Assembly: GCA_965228415.1 (NCBI GenBank)
Contig: OZ245814.1
Location: 6,138,001-6,202,000, forward strand
Direction: 5' to 3'
DNA: 64,000 bases
Origin: Agaribacillus sp965228415
Lineage (GTDB): Bacteria; Bacteroidota; Bacteroidia; Cytophagales; Cyclobacteriaceae
The translations under genes and the position numbers were made by a program. Below, piece after piece: positions 55,291 to 64,000 of the stretch (position 1 is the stretch's first letter; every line of letters starts with the position of its first letter). The notes beneath the pieces were generated by a model. It did no database searches. It was not told the origin of the DNA and worked only from the letters and a program-made list of their open reading frames with translations.

Positions 55291-55543
55291 TGGAGTCAAT
55301 TTTTCTTAATCCAGCCTTGGAGGACCACTTGTGCTGGCAAAAAATAGACAAAAAATACTTAAAAGGATCGACGAATTAATCAGACCGTGCCAGCGAACCC
55401 CTTACGAAGGCATCGGAAAGCCAGAACCACTGAAGGGTGATCTATCAGGTTGGTGGTCCAGAAGAATCGACCAGGAACATCGGCTTGTATATAGAAAGGA
55501 AGAAAAAGGGCTTTACATTCTTCAGTGCCGTCGGCATTATTAA
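55290..55543 (+). pseudogene. yoeB: YoeB-type mRNA interferase, frameshifted
   Basis: Two frames together encode a complete YoeB. Frame one from ATG 55290 reads MESIFLNPALEDHLCWQKID and then two Lys, matching the YoeB N-terminus, but then stops after YLKGSTN. The other frame continues with 'ILKRIDELIRPCQRTPYEGIGKP', 'WWSRRIDQEHRLVY' and 'CRRHY', which carries the catalytic Glu, Arg and terminal His region. The switch point is a run of six A (55354-55359 or close by); one more A would restore the frame. It may be a dead gene, a sequencing error, or a slippage-controlled toxin. Confidence 0.75.
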
Positions 55544-55624
55544 AAGTCTCACAAAACCCACCATCTTCATCTCTTAAAAACCGCCACAGCTCCCAACAAT
55601 CCCGGCTCCTTTAAGCCGATATCA

Positions 55625-55686
55625 TCATACCACCTTTGGCACAAGCTATGCCTGGTTAAACTTGTGCCAGGGGCAAGATGGTATGA
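55625..55686. terminator. Large two-part hairpin between yoeB and a T9SS gene
   Basis: Outer arms TCATACCA (55625-55632) and TGGTATGA (55679-55686), inner arms TGGCACAAG (55637-55645) and CTTGTGCCA (55661-55669), with a 15-base loop. The genes on both sides converge on it, so it may act as a bidirectional terminator. There is no T-run, and it could also be a mobile repeat. Confidence 0.5.
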
Positions 55687-55709
55687 CGGCAACCAACTTT
55701 TTATATCTG

Positions 55710-57692
55710 TTATTTGATGATGACTTTGCGGGTAACTGGTCCTTTGCTCAACCTCACTTTTAAATAGTAATAACCGGCGTCCAGGTCTTCAAAATTAACT
55801 GTAATTTGATTAAGGTGAGGTCTGACGTTATTACTTCTGACTAAGCCCCCTTGTGCATTGTAAACCTCAAGCTTAACAGACTTACTGTTTAAGAGATCTG
55901 AACGTAGAAATACAATGTTGTCAGATGGGTTGGGGTACAAGGTCAATTCCTCCATCTCATTGGTGTCAATCCCGGTTACACATGCTGTGGATTCGCTAAT
56001 TGTTATTGTTGCATCATCCGTTGCAGTATTTCCGGATGCATCAGTCACCTTTAACGTCACCGTCTGGGCAACTCCGATATCTGAACAGTCAAAAGTAGTT
56101 TTACCCGTTAATGCCAGTATCAGGTTGGCTTCTGCCGTGCAGTTATCATTGCTGCCATTGTTTACATCAGCTGCGGTTATCGTGGCGGCGCCATTGCCAT
56201 CAAGGTTTACTGTTATATCTTGAGCAACTACACTGGGCGCTTTTTCATCCACCACGGTGACGGTAGCATCGGCAGTTTCGCTATTGCCTTTAGCATCTGT
56301 AACCGTAAGGGTTACCGTTTGCGGTGTTCCAATGGCTGAGCAATCAAAAGTAGTGGTTCCGGTGAGGGCCATATCCAGGTCGTTGTCGGCTGTACAATTA
56401 TCATTACTTCCATTGTTGACGTCAGTGGCTGTTATTGTAGCCGAACCATTGGCATCCAGCTTTACGGTAATATTTTGAGTTACTACATTGGGCATTATTT
56501 TTTCACTGATTGAGTAGATCTCCTCCGCAGTGATGGTTCCATTAAATAAATTACCATTTAGATCCATCAGGTTATGTGATGGATTTATATCCAGGTTCAG
56601 GTCGGAAAAGTCGCAAGATGCCGGTGTTGTTAATGAAGAGACTTCTATATCAAATACTTTATAGTCACTGATCATGGTAATGTTATCAACACTTCCGGAA
56701 GCTGTTCCTGAGAATACAAAATCATCTGCGCTTACACCAAGCATGGGTTCTGTAAATGTCACCCTGTAGGTTACGGATGCGGCATCTGTGTTTTGCACGA
56801 CGGGATCCTGCCTTGCGATTGAGATGATTTCAGGATCAGTAAAATCCGCCAGGGCAATGGTCGAAGGACGTGTTGCTATAGCCACATCTTCAATGGTAGA
56901 CCCATCAAGGTTCGCTCTTTTAATATAATCAGAGAAACGATCACCCCAGTACAATTTTCCCTCAACGGGGTCGATCTTAATGCTTGAAGGGGATCCCATG
57001 GTAACATCAGCATTAGTAATAACATTCTCCTGTTCGGTTCCATCAAGGTTTGCCCTGCTTACAACATTAGCATCTATATCGGTCCAATAGATCTTACCGT
57101 TAATCAGGTCCAGCGCCATACCTTCTCTCCATCCTGCACCTGTTATAACATCTTTGACTCCCGATCCGTCCAGGTTGGCCCTTTGGATTTTATCTGATCC
57201 GGTATCTGACCAATATATTTTTTTGTTAATAGGATCAACATCAATGGCCCAGGGCGATGAAAGACCCGTCACGATGTCTTCTGCCTCGCTACCGTCAATA
57301 TTTGACCATGATACAGTACCAAGACTAAAATTCACCCAGTAAATTTTTTGATTCAAATGATCTATAACGATCCTTCTGGTGAATTGATTAGCGTTATCTA
57401 CTGTTTTTAGTTCACCGGTCCCATCCACCAAATCAGCCTCATAAATATCGCCGGTCTCCGAAAAATACATTTTTCCGTTTGAGGAATTAATTGCTATGCC
57501 ACTGGGATTTTGTACACTGGAAATGAACTCAGTGCCAGATGCATCTGTGTTTGTGCGAATTATTTGATCAATGTTTTGATCTCCCCAATAAACTTTGCTT
57601 GTTTGGCTGTAAGCTGCATTTGACAGCACTAAAAAATACAGCACTATTTTAAGTTGCTTTTTCATGTTGGTTGATTTTAAAAAATGCTTCAA
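55710..57692 (-). CDS. Secreted YWTD-propeller protein with HYR-like repeats and T9SS sorting domain
   Basis: A 660-residue protein with a signal peptide (ends near 'NAAYSQ'). Residues about 25-290 contain five or six YWTD-type blades ('GKIYWTDIDANVVSRANLDGTEQ', 'KIYWSDTGSDKIQRANLDGSG'), forming an LDL-receptor-like beta-propeller. Two nearly identical copies of an ~85-residue domain follow ('ITVKLDANGSATITATDVNNGS' and 'ITVNLDGNGAATITAADVNNGS'), a recent internal duplication. The end is a type A sorting domain ('LYPNPSDNIVFLRSD', 'DAGYYYLKVRL'). A cell-surface binding role is likely; the ligand is not known. Confidence 0.82.
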   Translation of the reverse strand: MKHFLKSTNMKKQLKIVLYFLVLSNAAYSQTSKVYWGDQNIDQIIRTNTDASGTEFISSVQNPSGIAINSSNGKMYFSETGDIYEADLVDGTGELKTVDNANQFTRRIVIDHLNQKIYWVNFSLGTVSWSNIDGSEAEDIVTGLSSPWAIDVDPINKKIYWSDTGSDKIQRANLDGSGVKDVITGAGWREGMALDLINGKIYWTDIDANVVSRANLDGTEQENVITNADVTMGSPSSIKIDPVEGKLYWGDRFSDYIKRANLDGSTIEDVAIATRPSTIALADFTDPEIISIARQDPVVQNTDAASVTYRVTFTEPMLGVSADDFVFSGTASGSVDNITMISDYKVFDIEVSSLTTPASCDFSDLNLDINPSHNLMDLNGNLFNGTITAEEIYSISEKIMPNVVTQNITVKLDANGSATITATDVNNGSNDNCTADNDLDMALTGTTTFDCSAIGTPQTVTLTVTDAKGNSETADATVTVVDEKAPSVVAQDITVNLDGNGAATITAADVNNGSNDNCTAEANLILALTGKTTFDCSDIGVAQTVTLKVTDASGNTATDDATITISESTACVTGIDTNEMEELTLYPNPSDNIVFLRSDLLNSKSVKLEVYNAQGGLVRSNNVRPHLNQITVNFEDLDAGYYYLKVRLSKGPVTRKVIIK

Positions 57693-57976
57693 TGTACAAC
57701 CACACCATTGATACTTTGTGTCATTAATGTACGAAATAGTTACACGGGTAATTGTTGTAAAAAAATCACAAAGACATCAAAGCTCTCTCTGCAGCCTGAG
57801 GTATTCCAGGGTCAATTTCAAGCTTAAAAAGTATATTCAAGCCCGGTCCGGGGTTGCTTGCATGTTTTCACCGTCTAAATCATATTGATCAATAATGTCT
57901 AAGCATAGGCTAAAATCTGGTCAGAAAATGCCAGATAATAGCCATAGCTTTAACATACTACCAAACTTCATAAAAC

Positions 57977-60900
57977 ATGCGACTACTTAATACGAAAATG
58001 AGGTGGGCACTGCTCTCACTCTCAATCCTTACTTTTTTATCCCTTGTTTACTTTTTAAAAATTGATGGAAATTTTGATACAGGCATGTCCCCGGAATCAT
58101 CCCCGGCATATGAACCAGAATACGGTTACGGCCAGGAAGAAACTGAGGAAGAAATCGCCTTTGAAATGGCCATGGATAAACAGAACGAAGCTTATGACGA
58201 GGTCGATTTTGATGACCTAAGCCCGGCGGAGCTGGCAGCCTATGAGCTGAAGATGCAAAAATTAAAAGCATCTGGTTTCAATTTTGCAGCCGTGTTAAAA
58301 AAACAGCGTCATCAGGAGTATATGACCGGCATTATGAGTTACGCCAATGGCGTAGTCACCGGTGAGTGGCAGACTAAATTACCAATACCCACGCCTAAAA
58401 TTGGTGGCGGCATTGGCAATGGCTACCGGGTGGACGGGTCGGTGTATGACCCGGTCAACGATAAGATCTATGCTGTTTCAACCCCGGGGCATTTGTACAG
58501 GGTTAGTAAAACAGGCCAGTTGCAGTGGACGCTATTGGATCATAAGGGAAAGTATAAGAAGATCTTTTTTGGGTTCAACCTTCCCGACGGTACTTTCAGA
58601 ATGATAAAAAATGAACAACCTGAGGCGCTTATTGGTCATTTAAGCTATTCCGATGATGAAGGCCAGACCTGGACACCGGCCACCGGCGCCCTTTTACAGA
58701 ATAATTGGGCGGATAATGGATTCAAAGCTGTCGTGAATGGCAATACCAGGTTATTTGCTCTCGGGGATCACAAAAATGGCGCTAACGTTAAAACCAAATA
58801 TGTATTCATGTCTCAGGATCTGGGGTTGACGTTTACCGAATCCTCATTGAATTTCAAAAGTTCGGATCACCAGATACAATTACTAAAAACTTATCATAAC
58901 GACCAACCTTATCTGTTTGTAAGAACAAAGGCCACTAATGTCATCACCATCTACAAATACAGCGATACTGCCGGTGATTTCCAATTGTTACATACATTAT
59001 CGGGATCATATACCGACTTCAAAAGGGCTTTAGGCACATTTTCAGGAGGGAAAGTGCACTTTTATATTGCTGAAACACCAAACAATATTCATTACTCCGA
59101 TGATGAGGGTGCCACCTGGACTATCATGACGACAACCAACACCAAGTCATTAAAAGAGATTCATCCCGATCAGCCCAACACCGTATTTAGAGGTTTTGTT
59201 GATGTTAATATGTCAACGGATTTTGGTGTAACCTTTAACAGTTTCGGGCACAAGCTGGGTTGGGATCTGAGACATATGACTTTTCATCAGAAAACCAATG
59301 GTGACTATTTTGCCTTGATAGGAATGGATTTTGGGTGTTTCATATCAGATGTGGCCACAGATACTGCCAGCTATCAGGCGCTTAACAGCGGTGCACCGAT
59401 TGCCCTGATGTACGACGCGGTATCCAATGAGCGATTTAATACGGTTCATGCCGGCCATCAGGACAAGGGAGCATCCGGATTTCTTGATACAGCGCAGGTG
59501 GTAACAAGAAAAGGCCTGGCAGGAACTGATATTTTGAGGATATCTTATGCCAAAGGTGGCGAATCTATCTGGGTTTGGTTCTACACTGGCAAAATTCGAC
59601 ATCTATTCAATTTTGCCAGCCCAAATTACATCGATGAGAAGGCTGATGTAGCCAGCGGTTTCGGCAATTGGACCTCACGCAATATTATTCCTTCACCAGA
59701 CACCACCGAAGATGTTATTTACGGAGCCTGGGGTAACAGTCTTCAGAAGTTTACCTATGCCAACGGCGTTGCCACCAAAACTACACACGCCTATGATTTT
59801 GGGAAGGATCTGTCCGGGTTTGGCTACTCCACATCAAATACCGACAGATGGTATGTATCGGCCGCAGACGGGCAGTTCTTCCACTCCAGCGATGGAGGAG
59901 TGTCTTTCACAGCGACAACCTATGCCGGAAGTACACCGACCAGTGGCGGAGGCTACCGAAAGGGCAGGCATGTTATCCGCGTTTCAAAAACCAATCCGGA
60001 TCTGGTATTTTATGCCGGTAATAACAAGCACTTCCTGATATCTCAGGATGGTGGGGTGACTTTCTCTGATCATATAGCCGGTTTCGAGGGAACCAAGATA
60101 AAGGACCTGGCCATAGCGGATGGCGACAAATATATATTTGCGGCCTGTGCAACAGCGGGTCCGTGGGTCTATTCGGTCGATGACGACTTGTGGTATCCGA
60201 TGGACGGTCCGGATGTGCCTAATGTTGATTTTACCGATGTTGAATTCATTAGCAGTAAAAACATTGTCAGATTTGCTACTTACGGTACCGGCATTCAGGA
60301 TTTTATCTTGAATACAACTTTACCTGGCGGCGGAGGCCCTCCCGGTGGTGGTACTACTTATTATTACATTGAGAATAAGGACAATGGCGTGAAGATAAGA
60401 CCGGAAACCGCCCTCGACGGCGCAAAAATGATCAAAACCTCTTCAACAACCACAGACAATTGGGTACAATGGGAAAAAATTGATACGGACAATGGCTTCT
60501 TCCATCTCAAAAATCGCGAGACCGGGAAACATTTCAAGCCCGTGAGTACCGGTGATAATTCCCTCATGGAGCAGGTGCCCGATACCCAGGTCGATAATTG
60601 GACACAATGGGAGACCGTGGATACCGGAACAGGAGATGGTTATGTTCATATTTTTAACAGGGAAACCGGTAAAAAGATCAGGCGTCTTTCGGGTTCCAAT
60701 ATTCAGAACGCAAGTGCCAGTGCCACAGGCAATTGGACCAGATGGAAACTTGTAAATACAGCCGGATCCGGGGCCCGGTTATCGACGGTAAAGGAGGCGG
60801 TAGCCAATGAAATATCCCCTTTAAAAGGATTTCGCCTGGAATCCAATTATCCAAACCCCTTTAAGAATAAAACAACAATTCACTTCACCATACCACAAGA

Positions 60901-61105
60901 TCAGCTTGTATACATGGAAGTATATAATGATATCGGACAAAAGGTTCGTACCCTTTTAGATGGTGTGGAGCATACTTCAGGATCATATAGTTATCAGTGG
61001 GACGGACGTGACGGATTGGGGAAAACCCTTCCTGATAATACGTATTTTATCAAAATCAAAGCAGGCAGATATCAGGCCACCAGCCGGGCGGTATTGAGGA
61101 AGTAG
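57977..61105 (+). CDS. Secreted sialidase-like propeller with beta-trefoil lectin domain and T9SS sorting domain
   Basis: A 1042-residue protein with a hydrophobic export signal (residues 10-28) and an acidic N-terminal region. Residues about 110-775 are a VPS10/BNR-like propeller ('DDEGQTWTPATG', 'DDEGATWTIM', 'SSDGGVSFTATT', 'SQDGGVTFSDH'). A Gly/Pro linker leads to three 45-residue repeats ('IENKDNGVKIRPETA', 'LKNRETGKHFKPVSTG', 'IFNRETGKKIRRLSG', each ending near WTQWE), a ricin-like beta-trefoil probably binding a glycan. The last 90 residues are a FlgD-type sorting domain ('NYPNPFKNKTTIHFTIPQD', 'WDGRDGLGKTLPDNTYFIKI'). Similar lectin domains occur in agar-degrading systems. Confidence 0.8.
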   Translation: MRLLNTKMRWALLSLSILTFLSLVYFLKIDGNFDTGMSPESSPAYEPEYGYGQEETEEEIAFEMAMDKQNEAYDEVDFDDLSPAELAAYELKMQKLKASGFNFAAVLKKQRHQEYMTGIMSYANGVVTGEWQTKLPIPTPKIGGGIGNGYRVDGSVYDPVNDKIYAVSTPGHLYRVSKTGQLQWTLLDHKGKYKKIFFGFNLPDGTFRMIKNEQPEALIGHLSYSDDEGQTWTPATGALLQNNWADNGFKAVVNGNTRLFALGDHKNGANVKTKYVFMSQDLGLTFTESSLNFKSSDHQIQLLKTYHNDQPYLFVRTKATNVITIYKYSDTAGDFQLLHTLSGSYTDFKRALGTFSGGKVHFYIAETPNNIHYSDDEGATWTIMTTTNTKSLKEIHPDQPNTVFRGFVDVNMSTDFGVTFNSFGHKLGWDLRHMTFHQKTNGDYFALIGMDFGCFISDVATDTASYQALNSGAPIALMYDAVSNERFNTVHAGHQDKGASGFLDTAQVVTRKGLAGTDILRISYAKGGESIWVWFYTGKIRHLFNFASPNYIDEKADVASGFGNWTSRNIIPSPDTTEDVIYGAWGNSLQKFTYANGVATKTTHAYDFGKDLSGFGYSTSNTDRWYVSAADGQFFHSSDGGVSFTATTYAGSTPTSGGGYRKGRHVIRVSKTNPDLVFYAGNNKHFLISQDGGVTFSDHIAGFEGTKIKDLAIADGDKYIFAACATAGPWVYSVDDDLWYPMDGPDVPNVDFTDVEFISSKNIVRFATYGTGIQDFILNTTLPGGGGPPGGGTTYYYIENKDNGVKIRPETALDGAKMIKTSSTTTDNWVQWEKIDTDNGFFHLKNRETGKHFKPVSTGDNSLMEQVPDTQVDNWTQWETVDTGTGDGYVHIFNRETGKKIRRLSGSNIQNASASATGNWTRWKLVNTAGSGARLSTVKEAVANEISPLKGFRLESNYPNPFKNKTTIHFTIPQDQLVYMEVYNDIGQKVRTLLDGVEHTSGSYSYQWDGRDGLGKTLPDNTYFIKIKAGRYQATSRAVLRK

Positions 61106-61269
61106 GACCTTTTGATTTTTCTATTGGATAATTGGTCTGTCGGAACCTGAGAAATTAGGCTCTGGCAGGCTAATTGTCTTTATATGACCATTCCGGGTAA
61201 ATTAAATGCCAGCTTTTAATTATTTAAGCCCCAACCTGAAAAGGTTTTAATAAATGTCTTGAAAAATGG

Positions 61270-62139
61270 TCAGTAGTTATCGAGAAGTTTGTGGTACTCA
61301 GAGGGAGTACAGTGGGTAATGGCTTTAAATTTCCGGTTGAAACTTGATATGGTATTAAAGCCGCATTGAAAACTAATTTCGAGGATGGACAACTCTTTGT
61401 TTCGCAGCAGTTCACGCGATTTTTGAATCCTCAATTCTGTTAAAAACTGAATATAAGTCTTTCTTGTTCTCTTCTTGAAAAAGCGACAAAAAGAGGAAGG
61501 AGCCATGGCGGCTATACCGGCTACCTCCTCCAGGCTGATCGGGCGATGATACTCAGCAAGTGTAAAGTCAATAATGTCATTTAACCTCTTGCCTTCTATT
61601 TCATCAACTTCATAATTTACCGTATCCGAGGAAAGCTTCCTCCCTTCGGTGCATTTGGCCAGTAATTCGATGATGCTGAGAAACTTCATGAATTTATCCA
61701 GGCCGCGGGCATTGACCATTTGTTTCATTTTTGGCAAGACTAATTTTCGGGTTTTACCTCCAACCCGTATCCCTTTCTTTGCTTTATTAATAAAAATCCT
61801 GAAAATCTCCAGTTCGCTGAAACGGGAAAGCATTTCCCGGAAAGCGCTTTGGTCAAAAAAAATAGAAATAGAGTGAGAAATCAATTTACTGCGCTTATCT
61901 AAGTAGGAGGGCCCACTTTTGAATACATGTGGTTGATTTTCGCCGATGATGAATACATCTCCGGGTTTAAAGCCTCCTATATAATCACCAACAAGCAATT
62001 GCCCGGTGCCATTTATAATTGAGGTGATCTGAAGTTCAGGGTGTTGGTGAACGGTGTCGTAAAAATAAGCCTGCTTGTCTTCCTGAACCAGGCAAATAGC
62101 ATCGGTTTCCCTTGGTATTTTAAATTTGACAATTTTCAT
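61270..62139 (-). CDS. AraC-family regulator with cupin sensor
   Basis: A 289-residue AraC/XylS regulator. The N-terminal cupin is visible as 'YFYDTVHQHPELQITSIINGTGQLLVGDYIGGFKPGDVFIIGENQPHVFKSGP', typical of sugar-sensing AraC proteins. The C-terminal pair of helix-turn-helix motifs is 'SLEEVAGIAAMAPSSFCRFFKKRTRKTYIQFLTELRIQKSRELL' and 'SILEISFQCGFNTISSFNRKFKAITHCTPSEYHKLL'. It is 57 bases behind the sulfatase on the same strand, so it probably controls, or is coexpressed with, the sulfatase and the upstream enzyme gene at the window edge in response to a sugar. Confidence 0.88.
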   Translation of the reverse strand: MKIVKFKIPRETDAICLVQEDKQAYFYDTVHQHPELQITSIINGTGQLLVGDYIGGFKPGDVFIIGENQPHVFKSGPSYLDKRSKLISHSISIFFDQSAFREMLSRFSELEIFRIFINKAKKGIRVGGKTRKLVLPKMKQMVNARGLDKFMKFLSIIELLAKCTEGRKLSSDTVNYEVDEIEGKRLNDIIDFTLAEYHRPISLEEVAGIAAMAPSSFCRFFKKRTRKTYIQFLTELRIQKSRELLRNKELSILEISFQCGFNTISSFNRKFKAITHCTPSEYHKLLDNY

Positions 62140-62196
62140 GCTGGCTGACAGTCGATAGTTTTGGCTTTTATTTCAGGACGCTTCAAAACCCCGGTA

Positions 62197-63690
62197 TTAA
62201 TCGGTGGAAAACAACGGAACTTTAGCATCCGTATCTTTTTTCCACCGTTCCAGTTTATCATTTAACATTTTTACCTTATCCGGCATTTTTTCAGATAGAT
62301 CTACTTTCTCCGAGATATCATCTTTCAGGTTAAAAAGTTCAAATGCTTTTCCCTCATACCTTTTTATGAGCTTCCAGTCGCCGTTGCGAATAATGCTATA
62401 AGGCACAACGTCGTTACCACGGTAGTGTGGAAAGTGCCAAAACAAACTTCTGGCGGGACTTGTTGCCGGGTTTTGTAAAACCGGTAATATATCCATGCCA
62501 TCTATTAGCTGTCCTGCTTCTGTTTCAATGCCTGCTGCCGAGCAAAAGGTAGGTAAAAAGTCCACGCTCGTTACTGGTGTATCTATGCTTAGCCCCTTTT
62601 TTATTTTTTTGGGCCATTTTATGATCAGCGGAACTCTTATTCCTCCCTCATAAGCATAACCCTTGCCTTTTCGAAGAGGTTTGTTGGAAGTTACAGGTAA
62701 TAATCCGCCATTATCACTATAGAGGATGACCATCGTATTTTTTTGCAGGTCATATTTCTCCAGGGCACTTAATATTTTGCCGATATTTTCGTCTGTTTTA
62801 TGGATCATGGCGGCGTAAGCAGCGTTTTGGTGGTTGCCCTGCTTCATTTTTTGTTCAAAATGAGGCACTTTTTCTTTGGGAGGTTGAATAGGTGAGTGTA
62901 CGGCATAAAACGCCAGCTGTAAAAAGAAAGGTTTTTCTTTGTTCCGGCGGATAAAGCCTATAGCTTCTTCACCCAATCTGTCGGTGAGGTACTCCTCTTT
63001 CCCTGGTTTTTCGGGAAGGCTTTCCATCCTGTAGGTCACCCCTCTTACCTGGCGCTGGTACGGTGAATAATAGCTCAAAGGTTGCCCCCAATTGGTGACC
63101 CCTGCCTGCCAGTCAAATCCCTGGTGAATGGGATGGTAGTCATCGTGGCCCAGGTGCCATTTCCCGACATACCCGGTGTAATAGCCCGCTTTTTTGAGCA
63201 TTTCTGCTATGGTAATTTCCTTCAAAGGAAGAAAGTTCCTGTTAGGGACCCCACTTTGTTTTCGGCTGGCTGGATGTTGACCGGTAAACTCGGCATTTTC
63301 GGGTGGCACCCCCATATTCCAGCCTTTGGCCATAGATGGGATATGGGTGGTAAGCGCCAGTCTGGCCGGGTATCTGCCGGTAACAATGGCGGCCCGGGTA
63401 GGTGAACACACCGCACACGCGGCATAGGCCTGAGTAAAATTGGCCCCTTCCCGGGCTAGCTGGTCTATGTTAGGGGTCTCATAATACCTGCTGCCATTGC
63501 AACCGATATCAGTCCAGCCAAGGTCGTCCACTACGATAAATACGATGTTGGGTCTTTGGCCATGAGGATTTCTAGTTTCGCAACTTATCAAAAAAGCGAT
63601 TAAGAGAATCGTCATCAACCGGCGGAATACTATTTTGATTGCCTGATATGTCACGATGATCACGGCATATTTATCTTTTGGGAAGCTCAT
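62197..63690 (-). CDS. S1-family sulfatase, lipoprotein
   Basis: A type I sulfatase of 497 residues from the first ATG. The sequence CSPTR (95-99) in 'CAVCSPTRAAIVTGRYPARLAL' is the formylglycine motif CxPxR. Metal ligands are in 'IVFIVVDDLGWTD' and 'LYSDNGGL', and 'KWHLGHDDYHPIHQGFD' is also typical. A later ATG at 63615 gives MTILLIAFLISC, a clean lipobox, and is probably the true start. It removes sulfate esters in the periplasm or at the surface after maturation by an anaerobic or oxygen-type enzyme found elsewhere. With the galactanolytic genes it likely desulfates L-galactose-6-sulfate or galactose sulfate. Confidence 0.9.
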   Translation of the reverse strand: MSFPKDKYAVIIVTYQAIKIVFRRLMTILLIAFLISCETRNPHGQRPNIVFIVVDDLGWTDIGCNGSRYYETPNIDQLAREGANFTQAYAACAVCSPTRAAIVTGRYPARLALTTHIPSMAKGWNMGVPPENAEFTGQHPASRKQSGVPNRNFLPLKEITIAEMLKKAGYYTGYVGKWHLGHDDYHPIHQGFDWQAGVTNWGQPLSYYSPYQRQVRGVTYRMESLPEKPGKEEYLTDRLGEEAIGFIRRNKEKPFFLQLAFYAVHSPIQPPKEKVPHFEQKMKQGNHQNAAYAAMIHKTDENIGKILSALEKYDLQKNTMVILYSDNGGLLPVTSNKPLRKGKGYAYEGGIRVPLIIKWPKKIKKGLSIDTPVTSVDFLPTFCSAAGIETEAGQLIDGMDILPVLQNPATSPARSLFWHFPHYRGNDVVPYSIIRNGDWKLIKRYEGKAFELFNLKDDISEKVDLSEKMPDKVKMLNDKLERWKKDTDAKVPLFSTD

Positions 63691-63698
63691 TTCAATGG

Positions 63699-64000
63699 TT
63701 ATATGATCTCATATTTGTAAAACCGAAAGTCCACCGGTTTTTCTATTTCAAACGTCATATTCCCATTTTCATCGATTCTTTTTTCTTCTGCCTCTCCTGT
63801 CATGAGATTGGTAAGTTGTACCGTAACGCTTTTCAAGAAATAAAGCTTTATTGATTGGGTAGTTTCTTCATTGTTGATTTCTCTGAAAATGGTCAAATAT
63901 CCTGTCGATGTTTCCGGGTTATAATTTTGAAAGCCGGTCCAGCTGGCGTTATCAGGTTTTTGGCCAATTGGAAATACATATCCGTTGTACATGGCATCCC
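63699..64000 (-). CDS. C-terminal part of a secreted or glycan-active enzyme, cut by the window edge
   Basis: The last ~100 residues of a longer protein whose start lies beyond the right edge. The frame stays open to base 64000. Visible text is 'WTGFQNYNPETSTGYLTIFREINNEE' and 'LTNLMTGEAEEKRIDENGNMTFEIEKPVDFRFYKYEI', a beta-sandwich like those that end melibiase-type (GH36/GH97-like) glycosidases. The family cannot be settled from this piece. It lies 8 bases before the sulfatase, which points to one operon. Confidence 0.6.
   Translation of the reverse strand, partial: DAMYNGYVFPIGQKPDNASWTGFQNYNPETSTGYLTIFREINNEETTQSIKLYFLKSVTVQLTNLMTGEAEEKRIDENGNMTFEIEKPVDFRFYKYEII

Overview
The window comes from a chromosome of a marine-type member of the Bacteroidota, most likely a gliding Cytophagales or Flavobacteriia relative. 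The evidence is a SusC/SusD pair, four large secreted proteins with C-terminal type IX secretion (T9SS) sorting domains, FG-GAP/ASPIC-UnbV and SprB-type domains, TTTG/TAnnTTTG-like promoters, and the lack of clear Shine-Dalgarno sequences. No rRNA, tRNA, CRISPR array or intact transposase gene was recognised.

Positions 1-30.9 kb plus 30.9-42.4 kb and the right edge look like a polysaccharide utilisation region for a red-algal galactan of the agar/porphyran type. A minus-strand operon (18461 to 8051) encodes a GH2 beta-galactosidase, a GH117 3,6-anhydro-L-galactosidase, and then a whole oxidative route for the released 3,6-anhydrogalactose (AHG). That route is a zinc alcohol dehydrogenase, a KduD-like SDR, an aldehyde dehydrogenase (AHG dehydrogenase) and an enolase-superfamily anhydrogalactonate cycloisomerase, followed by an aldose 1-epimerase and a RhaT-like permease. 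A second, divergent GH117 gene follows behind a terminator-like hairpin. A TPR/LuxR regulator is divergent from this operon. A plus-strand operon (20534-30866) carries a DUF5060 glycosidase, an FCD-type GntR regulator, a GH29 enzyme (fucosidase or L-galactosidase), D-galactonate dehydratase, a GntP permease, a lipoprotein lactonase and an unclassified glycosidase-like protein. Opposite lie SusC, SusD, a CRTAC1-like FG-GAP lipoprotein and a DUF5107-TPR protein. A sulfatase, an AraC regulator and the end of another secreted enzyme sit at the right edge. The left edge has a GntR-MFS-lyxose isomerase operon with a clear operator. Endo-acting agarases and the 2-keto-3-deoxy-sugar kinase/aldolase are not in the window.

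Positions 2.3-6.1 kb and 42.9-57.7 kb hold accessory genes: an HxlR/hydrolase pair, thioredoxin, a Fic protein with four promoter repeats, an ECF sigma/SnoaL/alkyltransferase-like operon, a membrane LuxR-DUF4199 pair, an AraC/DHFR-like pair, greB, two orphan genes flanked by integron-attC-like inverted repeats, and a YefM/YoeB toxin-antitoxin locus whose toxin is frameshifted. Four copies of a dispersed imperfect-palindrome repeat lie between these genes. The secreted T9SS proteins at 44.7-47.0, 50.0-52.0 and 55.7-61.1 kb are beta-propeller or lectin-like surface proteins.
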